Source of the DNA: Acinetobacter sp. P8-3-8
Lineage (GTDB): Bacteria; Pseudomonadota; Gammaproteobacteria; Pseudomonadales; Moraxellaceae
Length of the DNA: 64,000 nt
NCBI RefSeq assembly: GCF_000214135.1
Contig: NZ_AFIE01000002.1
Location: 166,442-230,441 of the forward strand
Reading direction: 5' to 3'
The stretch's first letter is position 1. Every line of letters starts with the position of its first letter. The notes under the pieces are model-generated. The model did not search any database. It had not been told where the DNA came from and was given only the letters and a program-made list of their open reading frames with translations. A program made the position numbers and the translations under genes. Of this stretch, positions 61,531-64,000 are shown piece after piece.

Positions 61531-61870
61531 TATATGACATCACAAAACAAATCCTGATTTATTTTATAATACTTTGTTATAATTTGTAATATTTTTAGAA
61601 ATAAAAATAGCAAAAAAATTAAATTTTCCTTAAAAAGATTATACCTTAGTCGTATATTTTTACTGAGCATATGAAAACAACACATAAGATATAAAATAAA
61701 TAAGAATCATTATTATTTATCGTTTGATAAAATAGTTCAGCCTCATTCCAAAACACTTATTGATAAAACGGCGATTAAAGATCAAAAATTTCTCATTTAA
61801 CAAAACAAAAAGAACGTGAATTTTATATTTTCTAGATTAAAAAAATTTTCTACTATTCCAAACATGAATA
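61531..61870. other. AT-rich gap, no gene
   Basis: About 340 bases of very AT-rich DNA between two small minus-strand genes, with no frame, RNA or long repeat I can support; the promoter for the 37-residue gene is expected here. Confidence 0.4.
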
Positions 61871-61874
61871 AGAA

Positions 61875-61897
61875 AACTTCGTGATTTACACGAAGTT
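61875..61897 (-). terminator. Terminator after the 40-residue gene
   Basis: On the minus strand AACTTCGTG / CACGAAGTT with a 5-base loop, then TTCTTATT; 30 bases past the stop of the small gene at 61928-62050. Confidence 0.75.
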
Positions 61898-61927
61898 CTC
61901 AAATAGCTTTTAAATACAATTTATTAG

Positions 61928-62050
61928 TTAAGCTAAAGAATTTTCACTTTCTGCAGATTTACTGTGTTTAGCTTCTGCTTTTTTCGCTTTAACTTTTTTA
62001 TAGCAATATCCAGCTATAAGACCAACACCGATAATTTTTAAAAGTTTCAT
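61928..62050 (-). CDS. Predicted 40-residue small membrane protein
   Basis: A 40-residue frame on the minus strand with an excellent ribosome binding site (AAGGTGAT, a few bases before ATG 62050). The N-terminus (LLKIIGVGLIAGYCYKKVK) is a short hydrophobic helix followed by a Lys/Ala/Glu-rich polar tail. A hairpin terminator follows 30 bases after its stop. The Shine-Dalgarno and terminator make it a credible small gene; function unknown. Confidence 0.65.
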   Translation of the reverse strand: MKLLKIIGVGLIAGYCYKKVKAKKAEAKHSKSAESENSLA

Positions 62051-62495
62051 ACATCACCTTAAGACTGACTCATTGAAATCTGTATTTAGAATCTAACACT
62101 TTTAACTGTGTCCTTCTGAGACCTTTTTGCTAGCCTTTTGTATGAAATGCGACCTTTATGTATTTAGAAGATCCATTGATATTTAGATTTGTTTGCGAAA
62201 TAGTTTTATCGCAAAATAACGATTTTTTATAATGATAAAACAAGTATATAGGGAAAAAATGATAAAGATAGGAACTGAATATATTTCCAAAATAACTATA
62301 AATTATTGATTTTATTTCTAAAAAATCCCAAAACTTTTATGCAAAAAAGTCTAAGATTTTTTCAAAGGAGAATTAAAGCGAACTATATCTCAAGTAATTG
62401 AAATTTATTATTTTATGAATAACTGTTTATAAATAAAGATTTGATTTGGAAATGTGTTTAGAACTTTGTATTAGGATAAGTAACTGATTAAATTT
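62051..62495. other. AT-rich gap, no gene
   Basis: About 445 bases with no supported gene; the promoter of the 40-residue gene is expected near 62060-62110. Confidence 0.4.
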
Positions 62496-62503
62496 AAAAA
62501 AAT

Positions 62504-62543
62504 GGATATATTGTTCTTGGATCAAGCCAAAATCAACATATCC
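62504..62543 (-). terminator. Terminator of the 74-residue gene
   Basis: On the minus strand GGATATGTTG / CAATATATCC with an inner TTGG / CCAA stem, then ATTTTTTTAAA. Confidence 0.65.
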
Positions 62544-62559
62544 TATGCACAGTCTTAAC

Positions 62560-62784
62560 TTACTTGACTAAAAAGTGATGTTTCTCTGTCACCATCTTAA
62601 TTTTAATATCTTTATAAAATCTAAGCATTGGATCTTCTTGATCTTTCTTAAGTGCATTCACAAATTTATCTTCATTCATCAATTTTGAAAACGTTTTATA
62701 GCCTATTTCTAATATTTGAGGTTTTTGACCAGATTCTAAAAATTCGTCAATACGTTTATTCACTTTTTTGACACTAATATCCAT
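62560..62784 (-). CDS. Hypothetical protein, 74 residues
   Basis: A small basic protein with no membrane segment: ISVKKVNKRIDEFLESG then helical LEIGYKTFSKLMNEDKFVNA and KMVTEKHHFLVK. AAAGAG precedes the start by nine bases. A terminator follows. I recognise no domain. Confidence 0.6.
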   Translation of the reverse strand: MDISVKKVNKRIDEFLESGQKPQILEIGYKTFSKLMNEDKFVNALKKDQEDPMLRFYKDIKIKMVTEKHHFLVK

Positions 62785-62934
62785 CGATTCAACTCTTTAG
62801 GCTTTTCTATAGATATAACATCCTTTTATGACAGTTTGGTTTAAATGGAAAAATTATGACGAATTTATTGCTATAGAAAAATGGTCAAAGGCGCATTCTA
62901 GAATATTGAAATATATAGCATAAATATGAAGTCA

Positions 62935-63942
62935 TTATGATATGCCTTCTTGGGTCTGACGATATTGTTCTATAAATTGAATGGTCTTATCAAAAGTCTG
63001 TCGACTGGCTTTATTGATCAAGAAAAATTGATATTCATGCACTAACCATTCTTTCGAATTTGGATAAAATACAGCTTCCACAGGTATCTTTTTTTCTTGT
63101 AATGCTTTTACAAATGGCATCGATTGCGTATCTGTCAGAAAATCTTTATTGCCACCACTAATAAAGACGGGTGGATATTGCAAAGTGAGATGCTGTGCAG
63201 GAGAAATGCGTTTTAAATAGTCGGCATTGTCTTTTTGATTGCCTGTATATGCTTGAACAAGCGTATTCACGCCCCATTCGATCAACTTCATTTCATCAGG
63301 TGCAGTATTCACAAAAGCATTCATATCATAAATTCCACAATGCAAGATCAATCCTTTCAACTGATTTGCTTGAATCTTTACTGTGAATTCTGATTGTTGC
63401 GCAAACGTGGGGTTACTAAGCAAGGCTGCGTAATGACTGGCAAGATTTGCACCTGCAGAGTCCCCTGCTAAAAACATTTGATTTGTATCAATATTATATT
63501 GTTTTGAATGTTGGGTTAGAAACGCCAAGGCATTGTTAATTTCATGCAGTTGCGTTGGATACACAGCTTCAGGCGCAAAGGTATATTGTACCGAAACGAC
63601 ATTATAACCTTGCGCTGCTAGTAATTTAAAATATCCTCTCGCTTTATCTTTGGCACCAGATACCCAACCACCACCATGAATCCAAACAATGGTTGGTCGT
63701 TTTCCAAGTTGTTGTATATCTTTACTTTGATAAATATCTAAACTGAGTTGAGGGTCTTTTTGATAACTTACATTAGCTGTAACAAACACATCTTCAGGAG
63801 CAAAATGATCTAAAAATAATCGCTGAAAATGCGTTGATGTATCAAATGCGGTAGCAATCACTTTGCTATTGGTCTGTACATTTTGGCAACCAGAAAGTGT
63901 AAGTACTAACATAAAAGACTTGAGGAGATTGGATAAATGCAT
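62935..63942 (-). CDS. Lipoprotein esterase, HSL/BD-FAE-type alpha/beta-hydrolase
   Basis: A 335-residue exported lipoprotein (lipobox LTLSGC, modified Cys19). The catalytic domain has the oxyanion motif HGGGW at residues 89-93, the nucleophile Ser162 in GDSAGAN, an Asp in SGGNKDFLTD near 270 and the His in VHEYQF. Family members hydrolyse short esters or carbohydrate-linked esters. Outer-membrane or periplasmic location inferred from the lipobox. Its own transcription unit. Confidence 0.85.
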   Translation of the reverse strand: MHLSNLLKSFMLVLTLSGCQNVQTNSKVIATAFDTSTHFQRLFLDHFAPEDVFVTANVSYQKDPQLSLDIYQSKDIQQLGKRPTIVWIHGGGWVSGAKDKARGYFKLLAAQGYNVVSVQYTFAPEAVYPTQLHEINNALAFLTQHSKQYNIDTNQMFLAGDSAGANLASHYAALLSNPTFAQQSEFTVKIQANQLKGLILHCGIYDMNAFVNTAPDEMKLIEWGVNTLVQAYTGNQKDNADYLKRISPAQHLTLQYPPVFISGGNKDFLTDTQSMPFVKALQEKKIPVEAVFYPNSKEWLVHEYQFFLINKASRQTFDKTIQFIEQYRQTQEGIS

Positions 63943-64000
63943 GGTTAACCTTCAATACCGAAAATTAGAATCAAATATCGGTAAATATTTATGGCTCTAG

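Overview
The window is an AT-rich chromosomal segment of a gamma-proteobacterium, most likely an Acinetobacter. The signs are the overall gene set, the gene neighbourhood pyrG-kdsA-eno-ftsB-ispD, the paired DadA-type dehydrogenases, a PutA without its DNA-binding domain, and the short dispersed GC-richer repeats between genes. There is no rRNA or tRNA gene, no CRISPR array, no prophage and no complete insertion sequence. Identifications rest on reading motifs by eye; no database search was run.

Layout. 1-2.2 kb: the end of an AraC regulator, gcvH, and a DAHP synthase gene preceded by what reads as an aromatic-amino-acid attenuator with its own leader peptide. 2.3-7.6 kb: a sulfide/persulfide module (metallo-beta-lactamase-fold protein, two YeeE/YedE half-proteins, a two-cysteine ArsR repressor, a SulP transporter), with a zeta-like kinase gene and a small partner gene lying inside it. 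7.7-11.6 kb: SstT, a DUF1275 membrane protein, a DUF2058 protein, and two neighbouring genes each broken by one stop codon. 11.7-14.6 kb: prpC (frameshifted in an A run), prpB and a divergent TetR regulator. 14.8-29.3 kb: argF, an epimerase whose ribosome binding site lies in a hairpin, ppk1, a stand-alone HD alarmone-hydrolase-like protein, LysR regulators, trmA, a FadL porin, an LRAT-like protein and an aldo/keto reductase. 29.4-33.4 kb: glnS, ppiB, lpxH and a nitroreductase. 33.8-36.7 kb: two DadA-like enzymes, the first behind a tandem glycine riboswitch. 37-43.5 kb: rodA, ispD, ftsB, eno, kdsA, pyrG. 43.7-50.1 kb: a lipoprotein, hydrolases, a broken SnoaL-like gene, fadH and a divergent PadR regulator with twin operators. 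50.5-60.1 kb: an MHS transporter, aspA, putP, a MITE-like element, an Lrp regulator and putA. 60.2-64 kb: TetR plus an SMR pump with a long palindromic operator, two tiny membrane-protein genes, a 74-residue hypothetical protein and a lipoprotein esterase.

Amino-acid metabolism is a recurring theme and shows four kinds of control: transcription attenuation (DAHP synthase), a glycine riboswitch (DadA-like), an Lrp-type regulator (proline use), and possibly an RNA hairpin downstream of argF. The strongest candidates for new biology are the aromatic leader peptide, the riboswitch-controlled flavin oxidoreductase, the zeta-kinase pair inside the sulfide locus, and the two small membrane proteins at 61.4-62.05 kb. 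Two frameshifts in A runs (prpC and the SnoaL-like gene) may be sequencing errors.
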